NCBI GenBank assembly: GCA_015059905.1
Contig: SUZN01000004.1
Location: 158,794-222,793 of the forward strand
Length of the DNA stretch: 64,000 nucleotides
Reading direction: 5' to 3'
Source of the DNA: Rikenellaceae bacterium
Lineage (GTDB): Bacteria > Bacteroidota > Bacteroidia > Bacteroidales > Rikenellaceae
Shown one piece after another: positions 43,840 through 52,284 of this stretch (positions are counted from its first letter, which is position 1; each line of letters opens with the position of its first letter). The notes under the pieces were generated by a model that saw nothing but the letters and a program-made list of their open reading frames with translations, had not been told where the DNA came from and searched no databases. The position numbers and the translations under genes are program-made.

Positions 43840-44364
43840 ATGGCAATCTTTATTAGTTATTCTACTATTGATCATAAGGAAACAGATATTGTATATAAAT
43901 CTCTTGATAACAATAATATTAAATGTTGGAAGGCTGATATTCAATTAAGAGAATATGGTGGAGAAGAATATGAAACGGAGATAGTAAAACAAATAGAACA
44001 ATGTGATGCATTTGTTGTCGTATATTCTCGCAATGCCATTGACTCTAGGTGGGTAAATGGCGAAATTACTTTAGCTTTCAATAGTAATAAAAGAATAATT
44101 ACATTTTTTATTGAAAACATTGATTTCGGTCAAAAGCATAAGTTGAAATTGCCCCAATTTCAATCAATTACAATAAAAGATGGATGGGATTTAGCTTTGA
44201 GCTCTTTATATAAATCTATAGTTAGAATTATTTCAGCAAATGTTGTTACATCAACAAACGATATTCCAAACGAGAAACATAAAGAAATCATGCCCTTGGA
44301 TCATAATCGAAGCAAAGGTTTTTTTAGTAAATTGTTTAATTATTTAACCAATAATATTCAATGA
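43840..44364 (+). CDS. TIR-domain protein
   Basis: A 174-residue protein that is almost entirely a TIR domain (residues 1-135). It begins MAIFISYSTIDHKE, has CWKADIQLREYGGEEYETEI in the BB-loop/helix region, and SRWVNGEITLAF with Glu75 at the position of the catalytic Glu of TIR NADases. The basic C-terminal tail (RSKGFFSKLFNYL) could be amphipathic and membrane-seeking. Bacterial TIR domains cleave NAD or make cyclic ADP-ribose-type signals in immunity. It overlaps the next gene by 4 bp. Confidence 0.85.
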   Translation: MAIFISYSTIDHKETDIVYKSLDNNNIKCWKADIQLREYGGEEYETEIVKQIEQCDAFVVVYSRNAIDSRWVNGEITLAFNSNKRIITFFIENIDFGQKHKLKLPQFQSITIKDGWDLALSSLYKSIVRIISANVVTSTNDIPNEKHKEIMPLDHNRSKGFFSKLFNYLTNNIQ

Positions 44365-45905
44365 GATTAACATATTTTTATTCTACAGAAATCGATGATT
44401 CGATTAAACTGAAAAATCAAATATTATCTCTACAAGTTTTGGATAATTTTGATGTAACACTCATTGATTCAAACTCTGATGACTTTTCTCAGTTAGAATT
44501 GTTAATTGCTTGTCATCGAGATGATATCGTAATCGTTGATTGTTCTATTCCTGACGATATTGCCGTAAAGACAGTTTATCCTATTCTTGTCGCACAAATT
44601 AATATGCTTGATCATGTGCTTGTTGTTAGTAAGACGATGCTTCCACTTAATATTACTCCCCAAAGACAAGGATATGATTCTCCGAGATTTAAACAGGATT
44701 TTTCAGACAAAAAACAATTATTATGGATTGAAGAACAAATCAAAGATCTACATCAAGCAATATCAAAAGGAACTCACTATAAAAGAATCCCATTAAAAGG
44801 ATATCAAGATCTTGAAAAATATCGTCTTGAAATGGAGTTAATGTGGGATAACTCTCATAAGTATAATCAAGCAAGAAATAGCGAAAAGAAAAAGGTCTTT
44901 ATAAGTTATCGAAGTAATTATTATGATGAAGTATTTAAATATAAAAAAGCATATGAAAAAAAGCATCCTGATACAATAGTCAGAATTGTAGAACCAGGTA
45001 TTTTGTGTTCTGGTGAAGAAACCTTATCTCCTATGAGAAAATGGATGCTTGTTTTTATGTTAGAAGCGAAAATACATGATATACAAGAGCTTATAATCTA
45101 TAGGACACCAGATTATACGGAATCATGGTGGACATGTGCAGAATTGGTAATGGTCGCATATAATAATTGGGGAAGAACTGAAGAAAATAAAATAAAAATA
45201 AAATATTACGTTCCCGAGGCCGAGGAGCAAGAAGAGGTAAACATAGACAATCTATTGATGCCATATAATTTAGATAAACAGCAAAAAAACAGGCTTGATC
45301 GTTTGGCCGCTAATACACGTCCAGACACGATGGGACCTGAATGTATGAATAATATTGAGCAAATGCGTTCAATTTGTGAATCTATAAATAATTCCAATTT
45401 TATCGTTAGCACTTTGTTGAAATGGAGTATTAAGCGTATGCTTAAAAAATCCATTCCGGCATCTTTACCAGCTCAAGAAAAAAAAGAGATGTTAAGAAAA
45501 ACGATGAAGCTATACACAAATCCACAATCTTTGGATACTTATCTTGCTGATGATGTTTTTAAGGATAGTTTTTGGAATAGACTTTCATATCAAATAGAAT
45601 GGACAACACCCGCATTTATATTTGATGAAAACAAAATGAAATATACAATTGATATAGATACATTCCTTAATGCACCAATGCAAGAAATAATTCCGTTCAC
45701 AGAACAAGAACTGAAACGGAAAGTTGAGCAGAAGGAAACAATAAAGGTATATAATAAAGATAATCACGAGTGTGAATTATCGGTAACCTTATGTCCAACG
45801 AAAAGGTATATTTGGCTAGCTACAAGAATGGGGCAGCCTACGATAAAAGATGCTCCGGGTTTGGAAATAATTCAGACATATAATATAGAAAAAGTAGAAT
45901 CATAA
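44361..45905 (+). CDS. TIR-like-domain protein with N-terminal and C-terminal regions of unknown family
   Basis: A 514-residue cytoplasmic protein. Residues 1-135 form an alpha/beta domain (LTYFYSTEIDDSIKLKNQ, DDIVIVDCSIPDD) resembling the receiver-like N-terminal domain of some TIR and nucleotide-sensing proteins. Residues about 178-275 are TIR-like: KKKVFISYRSNYYDE, then SWWTCAELVMVAYNNWG with Glu261 in the conserved place. The remainder is helical with a small C-terminal beta region. It is coupled to the preceding TIR gene (ATGA), suggesting they work together. Confidence 0.7.
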   Translation: MRLTYFYSTEIDDSIKLKNQILSLQVLDNFDVTLIDSNSDDFSQLELLIACHRDDIVIVDCSIPDDIAVKTVYPILVAQINMLDHVLVVSKTMLPLNITPQRQGYDSPRFKQDFSDKKQLLWIEEQIKDLHQAISKGTHYKRIPLKGYQDLEKYRLEMELMWDNSHKYNQARNSEKKKVFISYRSNYYDEVFKYKKAYEKKHPDTIVRIVEPGILCSGEETLSPMRKWMLVFMLEAKIHDIQELIIYRTPDYTESWWTCAELVMVAYNNWGRTEENKIKIKYYVPEAEEQEEVNIDNLLMPYNLDKQQKNRLDRLAANTRPDTMGPECMNNIEQMRSICESINNSNFIVSTLLKWSIKRMLKKSIPASLPAQEKKEMLRKTMKLYTNPQSLDTYLADDVFKDSFWNRLSYQIEWTTPAFIFDENKMKYTIDIDTFLNAPMQEIIPFTEQELKRKVEQKETIKVYNKDNHECELSVTLCPTKRYIWLATRMGQPTIKDAPGLEIIQTYNIEKVES

Positions 45906-45916
45906 TCAATAGGGAT

Positions 45917-47221
45917 ATGAACCATGATGTTTTTATAAGTTATTCAAGTCAAAACAAAGAGGCTGCACAAGCTATTTGCCACACCCTTGAACAGAATGAA
46001 ATAAAGTGCTGGATGGCTCCAAGAGATATCCCACCTGGCTCTGAATATGGAGATTTAATTGATGAAGCTATTAAAAAAGCCTCAGTCGTCGTTGTCCTAT
46101 TTTCAGAAACTGCAGCTACATCTTTATGGGTAAAAGGAGAATTGAATATTGCATTTGAAGAACAGAAAGTCATAATTCCATTCCGCTTAGATAAAACACC
46201 TTTAAAAGGACAGAATCGTGTAATACTAAATCAGAAGCATTGGATAGATGCTTACCCTGACTATAAAACAAAATTTAATGATTTACTGTGCGCTGTAGCT
46301 CAATCAATAGGTAAAAGTATTGATAAGGACACGAAGAATACAGTTGAAATTAAAAAAGATTACAAAAAACACATATTGGGTGGAATAATAACTGCAATCA
46401 TATTAGTCTTAATAGCCATACTTTATCCAAAATTTAAAAGTTCAACTCATACTTATGTATATGACAATAATGGGCTTCATGTAAATACAACAAAAATATC
46501 ACCATCTCAAAGTGAAGCTTTGACATCGATACTAGATAAAATGGTTCTTGTAGAAGGTGGTGATTTTGTTATGGGTAATAATTATAAAGATATTGACTGT
46601 TTGACGGAACAAGATAGCTTAAGTAAAAATCCTCATAATGTAAGTCTAAGTAATTTTTATATAAGTAAATATGAGTTAACGCAGAAAGAATGGGAAGCAT
46701 TCTTCTCTATTGAAGGAAAATGCATAGAATATGGCGAAAATAAAGCGATAGATATGTTATCGTGGGAGGATGCACAGATATACTGCGACACATTATCTTC
46801 TATTACTGGTTTAGATATTTCTTTACCAACTGAGGCGCAATGGGAATATGCCGCCCGTGGAGGAAAAAAGAGCAAAGGACATATTTTCTCTGGGCATACA
46901 TTTGATATTAGAGAAGTAGCTTGGACTTCGTATGATGAGTTGACATCTGGGCACGAAATTGGTGGCAAAAGAGTTAATGAATTAGGACTATATGATATGA
47001 CAGGTAATGTTAGTGAGTGGTGTAAAGATTATTATGCAGAATATGACTCCGTATCTGTAATTAATCCCAATGGACCCCAAACTGGCATTTATAAAGTAAT
47101 ACGAGGAGGCGATTTTAGAATTCAAAACTATTATGATATGAAAACCACAACTAGATATTATGCTTCTCCTTTTGTAAATAGAAAAGCGACTGGTTTGAGA
47201 TTAGTAATCAATATAAAATAA
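45917..47221 (+). CDS. TIR - transmembrane - FGE-like (C-type-lectin fold) receptor-like protein
   Basis: A 434-residue protein. Residues 1-130 are a TIR domain (HDVFISYSSQNKE, CWMAPRDIPPGSEYG, SLWVKGELNIAF with Glu75). One transmembrane helix lies at about 152-171 with a basic cytoplasmic flank (KKDYKKH), so TIR is inside and the rest outside. Residues about 209-434 are an FGE-sulfatase/C-type-lectin-like domain (VEGGDFVMG, LPTEAQWEYAARGG, ELGLYDMTGNVSEWC, IRGGDF, GLRLVI). The cysteines used by formylglycine-generating enzymes are absent after RGGD, so it probably binds a ligand. Confidence 0.88.
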   Translation: MNHDVFISYSSQNKEAAQAICHTLEQNEIKCWMAPRDIPPGSEYGDLIDEAIKKASVVVVLFSETAATSLWVKGELNIAFEEQKVIIPFRLDKTPLKGQNRVILNQKHWIDAYPDYKTKFNDLLCAVAQSIGKSIDKDTKNTVEIKKDYKKHILGGIITAIILVLIAILYPKFKSSTHTYVYDNNGLHVNTTKISPSQSEALTSILDKMVLVEGGDFVMGNNYKDIDCLTEQDSLSKNPHNVSLSNFYISKYELTQKEWEAFFSIEGKCIEYGENKAIDMLSWEDAQIYCDTLSSITGLDISLPTEAQWEYAARGGKKSKGHIFSGHTFDIREVAWTSYDELTSGHEIGGKRVNELGLYDMTGNVSEWCKDYYAEYDSVSVINPNGPQTGIYKVIRGGDFRIQNYYDMKTTTRYYASPFVNRKATGLRLVINIK

Positions 47222-47226
47222 CATAA

Positions 47227-47826
47227 ATGCATAAATCTATTATAATATCCATTCTTGTTTTAGTTTTTTCACCTTGTTTTGCACAGGAACAAACAAGTGA
47301 TAAAGAGAAACGACATCGTCTTTTTATTGAAGATTTTATTCAAGAGTATCAATCTGCGTACGAAAAAGAAAAGATTGAGTATATCTCAAATTTTTTCAGT
47401 TCAGATGCGTTGATTATTACCGAAACTAAGCAACTAAGTAGATGTGGCGAAGAACTAGTTCCTCTTTCAACGAAAAAAAGACCATATAAATTAATAGTAG
47501 AAGATAAAATTCAGTATATAAAAAGACTTTCTGAGTTATTTGATCAAAACATCAAAATAAAATTAGGTATATCTGGTTTACGTATAGTTCAACATTCATT
47601 ATATCCTGAAATATTTGGGGTTTCGTTCTTACAGATGTGGTTAGATGATCAAAATGGGAACAATCTTGAAAGCCAAATGCCTGGATATATTTTCTTAATG
47701 ATAGACTTTAAACAGAATGATTTAACTCCTATTATTCATGTTCGTACTTGGCAACCGAAAGACAATATAAGTTCTCCAAAAGATAAATTTAATTTAATAG
47801 ATTTCAGAATATATGACTTTAAGTAA
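47227..47826 (+). CDS. Exported protein, possibly NTF2-like
   Basis: A 199-residue protein with a signal peptide (ISILVLVFSPCFAQ) and a compact alpha+beta domain. The pattern EDFIQEYQSAYEKEKIEYISNFFSSDALIITETK followed by a later YIKRLSELFDQN resembles NTF2/SnoaL-like folds, but this is a guess from shape. It overlaps the next gene by 14 bp. Confidence 0.6.
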   Translation: MHKSIIISILVLVFSPCFAQEQTSDKEKRHRLFIEDFIQEYQSAYEKEKIEYISNFFSSDALIITETKQLSRCGEELVPLSTKKRPYKLIVEDKIQYIKRLSELFDQNIKIKLGISGLRIVQHSLYPEIFGVSFLQMWLDDQNGNNLESQMPGYIFLMIDFKQNDLTPIIHVRTWQPKDNISSPKDKFNLIDFRIYDFK

Positions 47827-48712
47827 TAAAATATTTTTAATTGGACTGTTCCTTGTTCTTGCGACAAATGTTAGTGCTCAAAATTTAAAAGTTACACTAA
47901 GTCCAGATGAAAGGAAAGTTAATAGAAATGCAAAAAATGGAGTATCAACTATTGTGTTTGATTCGAAAGTTAAAGGCCTGGTTATTGATAATGGTACTGA
48001 TGATCAGTGGATGAAGCCTTCCGATAATATGTATGTGTATTTAATTGATACTCAAAGAGATTTGACACGTGGATATGAACAATCTCGAAGAATTTTTATT
48101 CTTAATAGTCCTAAATCATCAGAATACATTCTTGAGATAGATGAAATTACACCTAAGCAATTTCTATATTATACTATTGTATTGCCAGAACAATATCCAA
48201 ATAGTTTATCATGTGAATATATATTCTCAAAGACAACAATGCATGGGATTAGAGTATCATACGGTAAACGTTTTGGCTTTTTTTTATCCTATAAGTGGGG
48301 AGAGTATAAAAAGCAAGGCTGTGATATATCTACCGTCACACAAGATTACGATATAACCCGAGCAAATAAATTAGGTTATATAAGAACTGCTATAACTGGA
48401 GGTCTTCGTCTAGGAGTTATGCATAAAGATCTTGCAAGTCTATATGTATTGATTGGTGGAGGATATGGCGAATATGGGCGTCAGTGGGAGAATCCATTGA
48501 AGATAAATAACAACACTCTATTTTACAGTGATTATATTAAAGGATTTGAAGGAGAAATTGCATGTCAATGTATTTTATATGATTGGTTGAGTGTTTCACT
48601 AGGAACAAGCATGGTTGTAGGAAACGGAAATATATCAGTAGACTACCAAGTTGGTGTAGGATTGAATTTGAATTTTGACAAAATTTTAAAGAAAAAAATG
48701 AATCTACAATGA
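47813..48712 (+). CDS. Exported protein with C-terminal outer-membrane barrel
   Basis: A 299-residue protein with a signal peptide (FLIGLFLVLATNVSAQ), an N-terminal beta-sandwich-like region (residues 25-140) and a C-terminal half of alternating amphipathic strands (GIRVSYGKRFGFFLSYKWG, ASLYVLIGGGYGEYG, LSVSLGTSMVVG, VGVGLNLNF). It is likely a small outer-membrane barrel with a periplasmic domain. The final stop overlaps the next start by 4 bp. It would place one system component in the outer membrane. Confidence 0.65.
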   Translation: MTLSNKIFLIGLFLVLATNVSAQNLKVTLSPDERKVNRNAKNGVSTIVFDSKVKGLVIDNGTDDQWMKPSDNMYVYLIDTQRDLTRGYEQSRRIFILNSPKSSEYILEIDEITPKQFLYYTIVLPEQYPNSLSCEYIFSKTTMHGIRVSYGKRFGFFLSYKWGEYKKQGCDISTVTQDYDITRANKLGYIRTAITGGLRLGVMHKDLASLYVLIGGGYGEYGRQWENPLKINNNTLFYSDYIKGFEGEIACQCILYDWLSVSLGTSMVVGNGNISVDYQVGVGLNLNFDKILKKKMNLQ

Positions 48713-49827
48713 AAAATTTATTAGTTGGTATAGTGTCTTCAATTGTTTTGTTGTTATCAGGATGTTCATATGAAGAGTTTTGTCCGAACGATTGGGCAGT
48801 TGATCCAATACTGGAATTATCTGAAAGTGGATTAATTTTTAATGCCGCTATTAATCAAGATACGGTAAAGATATCCACGAACTATCAAACGTTTGATGTT
48901 ACATGTCAAGACTCGTGGTGTACAATTACACCTAATCAAAAGGACTCAACTATTATTGTTTCTGTTGACCCGAATATGAAAGCAGAACAGCGTCGCACAA
49001 CTATCTATGTAAATGTAGGTCGAGGTGAAAAGAATTTGACCAAAACATTATCAGTAGTTCAAATGGGTGGTTATTGGGATGTCGTTGACCAATTTTCTAT
49101 CTATTGGAGTTCTGATGTGACTATAACACAAAAGGAAACAATTGCAGAAATCCTTTCAAAAATGGTTTATGTTAAAGGCGGTATGTTTGTTATGGGAACG
49201 GAGTTTGATTATACATCAAACATCATGGATACTCGCCATAATGTAACTCTCTCCGATTTCTATATAAACAAAACGGAAGTCACACAAAAGCAGTGGAATG
49301 TTATAATGGGTAGTAATCAATCTAATTTTAAGGGGGAACAATTGCCCATTGAAAATATCGAATGGGAGGACGCCCTTGATTTTGTAACAAAATTGTCAAG
49401 ATTAACAAATCTTAATTTCACATTGCCAACAGAAGCAGAATGGGAATATGCCGCCCGTGGAGGAATTTATTCGATGGGGTATACATATCCTGGTAGTAAT
49501 GATTATGAAGATGTGTTGATTGACAAAGGATATGAAAATCTATCAGATCCTAATTTTACAACATATGCTGTGGGTCAACTATGGCCAAATGAATTGGGAT
49601 TATATGATATGGCTGGAAATGTTGCGGAGATGTGTTCGGATTGGTATGGAGAATACGATTTATCGAATCAAGTAAATCCTATGGGACCTGCGATTGGTGA
49701 ATATCATGTTATAAGAGGAGGAGATATGCAATCAACATCTTTCCTACTTTGGCCAGTATATTCAAGATTCCCATTTATTACTAAGACCGGAAATTATATT
49801 GGAATAAGATTATGTATAAGACCATAA
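48709..49827 (+). CDS. Lipoprotein with BACON and FGE-like domains
   Basis: A 372-residue lipoprotein (SIVLLLSGCSYEE). Residues about 30-120 are a BACON-type beta-sandwich (LELSESGLIFNAA, SWCTITPNQ, TLSVVQMGG), common in Bacteroidetes surface glycan-binding proteins. The FGE/C-type-lectin-like domain spans about 160-372 (VKGGMFVMGTEF, LPTEAEWEYAARGG, ELGLYDMAGNVAEMC, IRGGDM, GIRLCI). The formylglycine-synthase cysteine pair is absent. The acidic residues after the lipid Cys suggest surface export. It overlaps the next gene by 16 bp. Confidence 0.85.
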   Translation: MKNLLVGIVSSIVLLLSGCSYEEFCPNDWAVDPILELSESGLIFNAAINQDTVKISTNYQTFDVTCQDSWCTITPNQKDSTIIVSVDPNMKAEQRRTTIYVNVGRGEKNLTKTLSVVQMGGYWDVVDQFSIYWSSDVTITQKETIAEILSKMVYVKGGMFVMGTEFDYTSNIMDTRHNVTLSDFYINKTEVTQKQWNVIMGSNQSNFKGEQLPIENIEWEDALDFVTKLSRLTNLNFTLPTEAEWEYAARGGIYSMGYTYPGSNDYEDVLIDKGYENLSDPNFTTYAVGQLWPNELGLYDMAGNVAEMCSDWYGEYDLSNQVNPMGPAIGEYHVIRGGDMQSTSFLLWPVYSRFPFITKTGNYIGIRLCIRP

Positions 49828-50684
49828 TTAGTCACCTTGTTTTACTATCAGTTCTCTATCTGATGACTTCCTGCACAAAATCAATAGATGAAATACCATC
49901 CGATGTTGAGATTGTAAATGGATTTAATGTTGAATGGAGAAAGAATGTTTCGGATAGCAAAAAAAATGTAATTCGAGAAATCCTTAATGATATGATTTAT
50001 GTCAGAGGTGGCCTGTTTTTAATGGGAGCAACACAAAACCAAGAGGCTTACGCTAGACATAATGAAAAACCGGCACACTATGTTCAGATTTCGGATTATT
50101 ATATAGGGAAAAAGGAACTTACAATAGAACAAATAGAGATATTGCTGAATACAGAATTTAGTTCCTTTGAAAAAAAACAAGGTAGTCCTGATTTTATTTG
50201 GAATGATTGGGCTTATGTAATGGGGGTTATAGAAGAGTGTTCAAATGTTAAGGTTGATTTTCCAACTGAAGCACAATGGGAATATGCCGCAAAAGGAGGT
50301 ATATACAGCAAAGGATATATTTATCCAGGAGGAAACACTATTGAAGATGCCAAACAATACGCAAATGAGTTAGGATTAGTGGATTTGGTCAAAGGACATA
50401 GCGAATGGTGTAAAGATGCATATAATGAATATTCAAATTCCCCACTTGTAGAAGACCCTTACTACATTCAGGGATTAGGTCATATTGTGCGAGGAGGTAA
50501 TATTAAATCAATTTCTGAGCAAAAAGATTATTTAAAAACCTTCTCTACTGGTAACAAATTTAGCTCCTGTTATGACGATTTCAGAGTTTGTAGAGTATCA
50601 GCACGGTCATATTGTGATGATAGTCAGTCTTACTTAAATACATATATATCGTGTCGATTAGTAATTAATATTAATAAGGAATAA
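49812..50684 (+). CDS. Lipoprotein with a divergent FGE-like domain
   Basis: A 290-residue lipoprotein (LMTSCTKSIDE). The FGE/C-type-lectin-like domain from about residue 65 keeps VRGGLFLMGA, FPTEAQWEYAAKGG, NELGLVDLVKGHSEWC and VRGGN, but the core is shortened and less conserved than in its neighbours. The short helix before the domain (NVIREILNDMIYV) matches the same position in the 45917, 48709 and 57821 genes, so these four domains share a recent common origin. Confidence 0.8.
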   Translation: MYKTIISHLVLLSVLYLMTSCTKSIDEIPSDVEIVNGFNVEWRKNVSDSKKNVIREILNDMIYVRGGLFLMGATQNQEAYARHNEKPAHYVQISDYYIGKKELTIEQIEILLNTEFSSFEKKQGSPDFIWNDWAYVMGVIEECSNVKVDFPTEAQWEYAAKGGIYSKGYIYPGGNTIEDAKQYANELGLVDLVKGHSEWCKDAYNEYSNSPLVEDPYYIQGLGHIVRGGNIKSISEQKDYLKTFSTGNKFSSCYDDFRVCRVSARSYCDDSQSYLNTYISCRLVININKE

Positions 50685-50688
50685 GAAT

Positions 50689-52263
50689 ATGAGAACAGTT
50701 TTATCTTTTGCATTAATATGTGTATTGTTTATATCCTCATGTTCTAAAGAGGATAATCCATTTGGAGAAAATGAGAAACAGTCCAGAGAGTTAATAGTTT
50801 CAGGAAGTTTATCGGAATACATTACGGAAGAAAACATTTTTGAAATTACAAAACTAACAATTAATAGTGTTATTTCTGGAGAAGACTGGAATATCTTATT
50901 TGAGATGGCGGTATTGGGTAATCTTGAAATTCTTGATATGTCAAATGCTCATATTAAAGGAGTTGAGGGTATAGACTGTTGGAATGATGACGAAATTCCA
51001 GAATACAATTTTAGCGAAAGTAAAAAGCTCAAGGAGGTCTTTTTGCCTAAGAATATCAGGGTTATTGGCACAGAAGCATTTTCCAAATGCCGTAAACTTA
51101 CGAAAGTGCATTTCCCTGAACGAATTGATAGTATTGCCCCTCGTGCATTTTATCAATCAGGATTATCAGGCGAATTCAATGTTCCTAAATATTTAGGTGT
51201 AGTAGGCAAACAGGCATTTGGTAGCACAAAAATTAATAAGGTAATAATTCAGTCAGATGTTCTCGCCGCAAAAGATGATACTATGTATATGCTATATGGC
51301 AATAGTGTATTTGCCGATTGTCGGGATTTGAATGAAGTCATTGTTAAGGAAGGGTGTACGATGTTGGAACTAGGTTTTTCTCATTGTACCTCGTTAACGA
51401 AAGTATCTTTACCTGGTACATTGGAACAGATTGGATATATGTCCGGATATACGTCTAATTACATATTTAGCGGATGTGAGAATTTGAAAACAATAACATT
51501 GCCTGAGAATTTGAAGTTTATTGGATATAATGCCTTTTCAAATACATCATTAAGTTCCATAGATATTCCCGATAAAGTGCAATATATATGGACTTATGCC
51601 TTCCAGAACTGCGAATTGTTAGAAAAAGTAATTTTACCCTCTGCTCTTATTAAGATAAGTCATGGGGGGTTTGAAGGTTGCAAGATGCTTGACAATATCA
51701 CAATTCCCGAAAAAGTGTCAGAAATTGGATATTCTGCATTTGGGGATTGTACTTCACTTCAATCACTTTCATTTGAGGGTAATGTATCATTAATTGGTAA
51801 AGAGGCTTTTATTAATTGTACTTCTCTAAACACTGTCATTCTACCTGATGGCGTTGAATCCTTAGGCTCATCTGCTTTTGAAGGTTGTAGTTCTCTTTCC
51901 AAAGTAGTAATGTCTAAAAAACTAAAAGAAATTGAAGCCACAACCTTTAAAAATTGCGTGGAATTACAAGATGTGACTTTGGGAGAATCAATAGAAACAA
52001 TTGGCAGTAGCAGTTTCCTCCATTGCCCTAAATTAACAAAACTTCTAATACCAATTACAGTAAAGAATATTGAGAATTATGCGTTTTCTTATACTGGAAT
52101 TAAAAACCTAACTGTTATGTGGGCATCACCTATCGTAATAAACAATAATATATTTGATGGAATAAATTTATCTAAGTCAACACTAAATGTCCCTCTGGGT
52201 ACAAAAGAGTTGTATAAAACATCTTCAGGTTGGCAAAATTTCGGAACAATAGAGGAATTCTAA
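50689..52263 (+). CDS. BspA-type leucine-rich-repeat lipoprotein
   Basis: A 524-residue lipoprotein (CVLFISSCSKEDN; the acidic residues after Cys suggest surface display). From about residue 100 to 500 it is an array of BspA/TpLRR repeats of about 23 residues, such as IGTEAFSKCRKLTKVHFPE and IGKEAFINCTSLNTVILPD. Such proteins mediate protein or cell-surface binding. Within this operon it is the only LRR protein and may be the ligand-recognition or adhesion component. Confidence 0.9.
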   Translation: MRTVLSFALICVLFISSCSKEDNPFGENEKQSRELIVSGSLSEYITEENIFEITKLTINSVISGEDWNILFEMAVLGNLEILDMSNAHIKGVEGIDCWNDDEIPEYNFSESKKLKEVFLPKNIRVIGTEAFSKCRKLTKVHFPERIDSIAPRAFYQSGLSGEFNVPKYLGVVGKQAFGSTKINKVIIQSDVLAAKDDTMYMLYGNSVFADCRDLNEVIVKEGCTMLELGFSHCTSLTKVSLPGTLEQIGYMSGYTSNYIFSGCENLKTITLPENLKFIGYNAFSNTSLSSIDIPDKVQYIWTYAFQNCELLEKVILPSALIKISHGGFEGCKMLDNITIPEKVSEIGYSAFGDCTSLQSLSFEGNVSLIGKEAFINCTSLNTVILPDGVESLGSSAFEGCSSLSKVVMSKKLKEIEATTFKNCVELQDVTLGESIETIGSSSFLHCPKLTKLLIPITVKNIENYAFSYTGIKNLTVMWASPIVINNNIFDGINLSKSTLNVPLGTKELYKTSSGWQNFGTIEEF

Positions 52264-52284
52264 TTTAATATTTACACATGGGAT

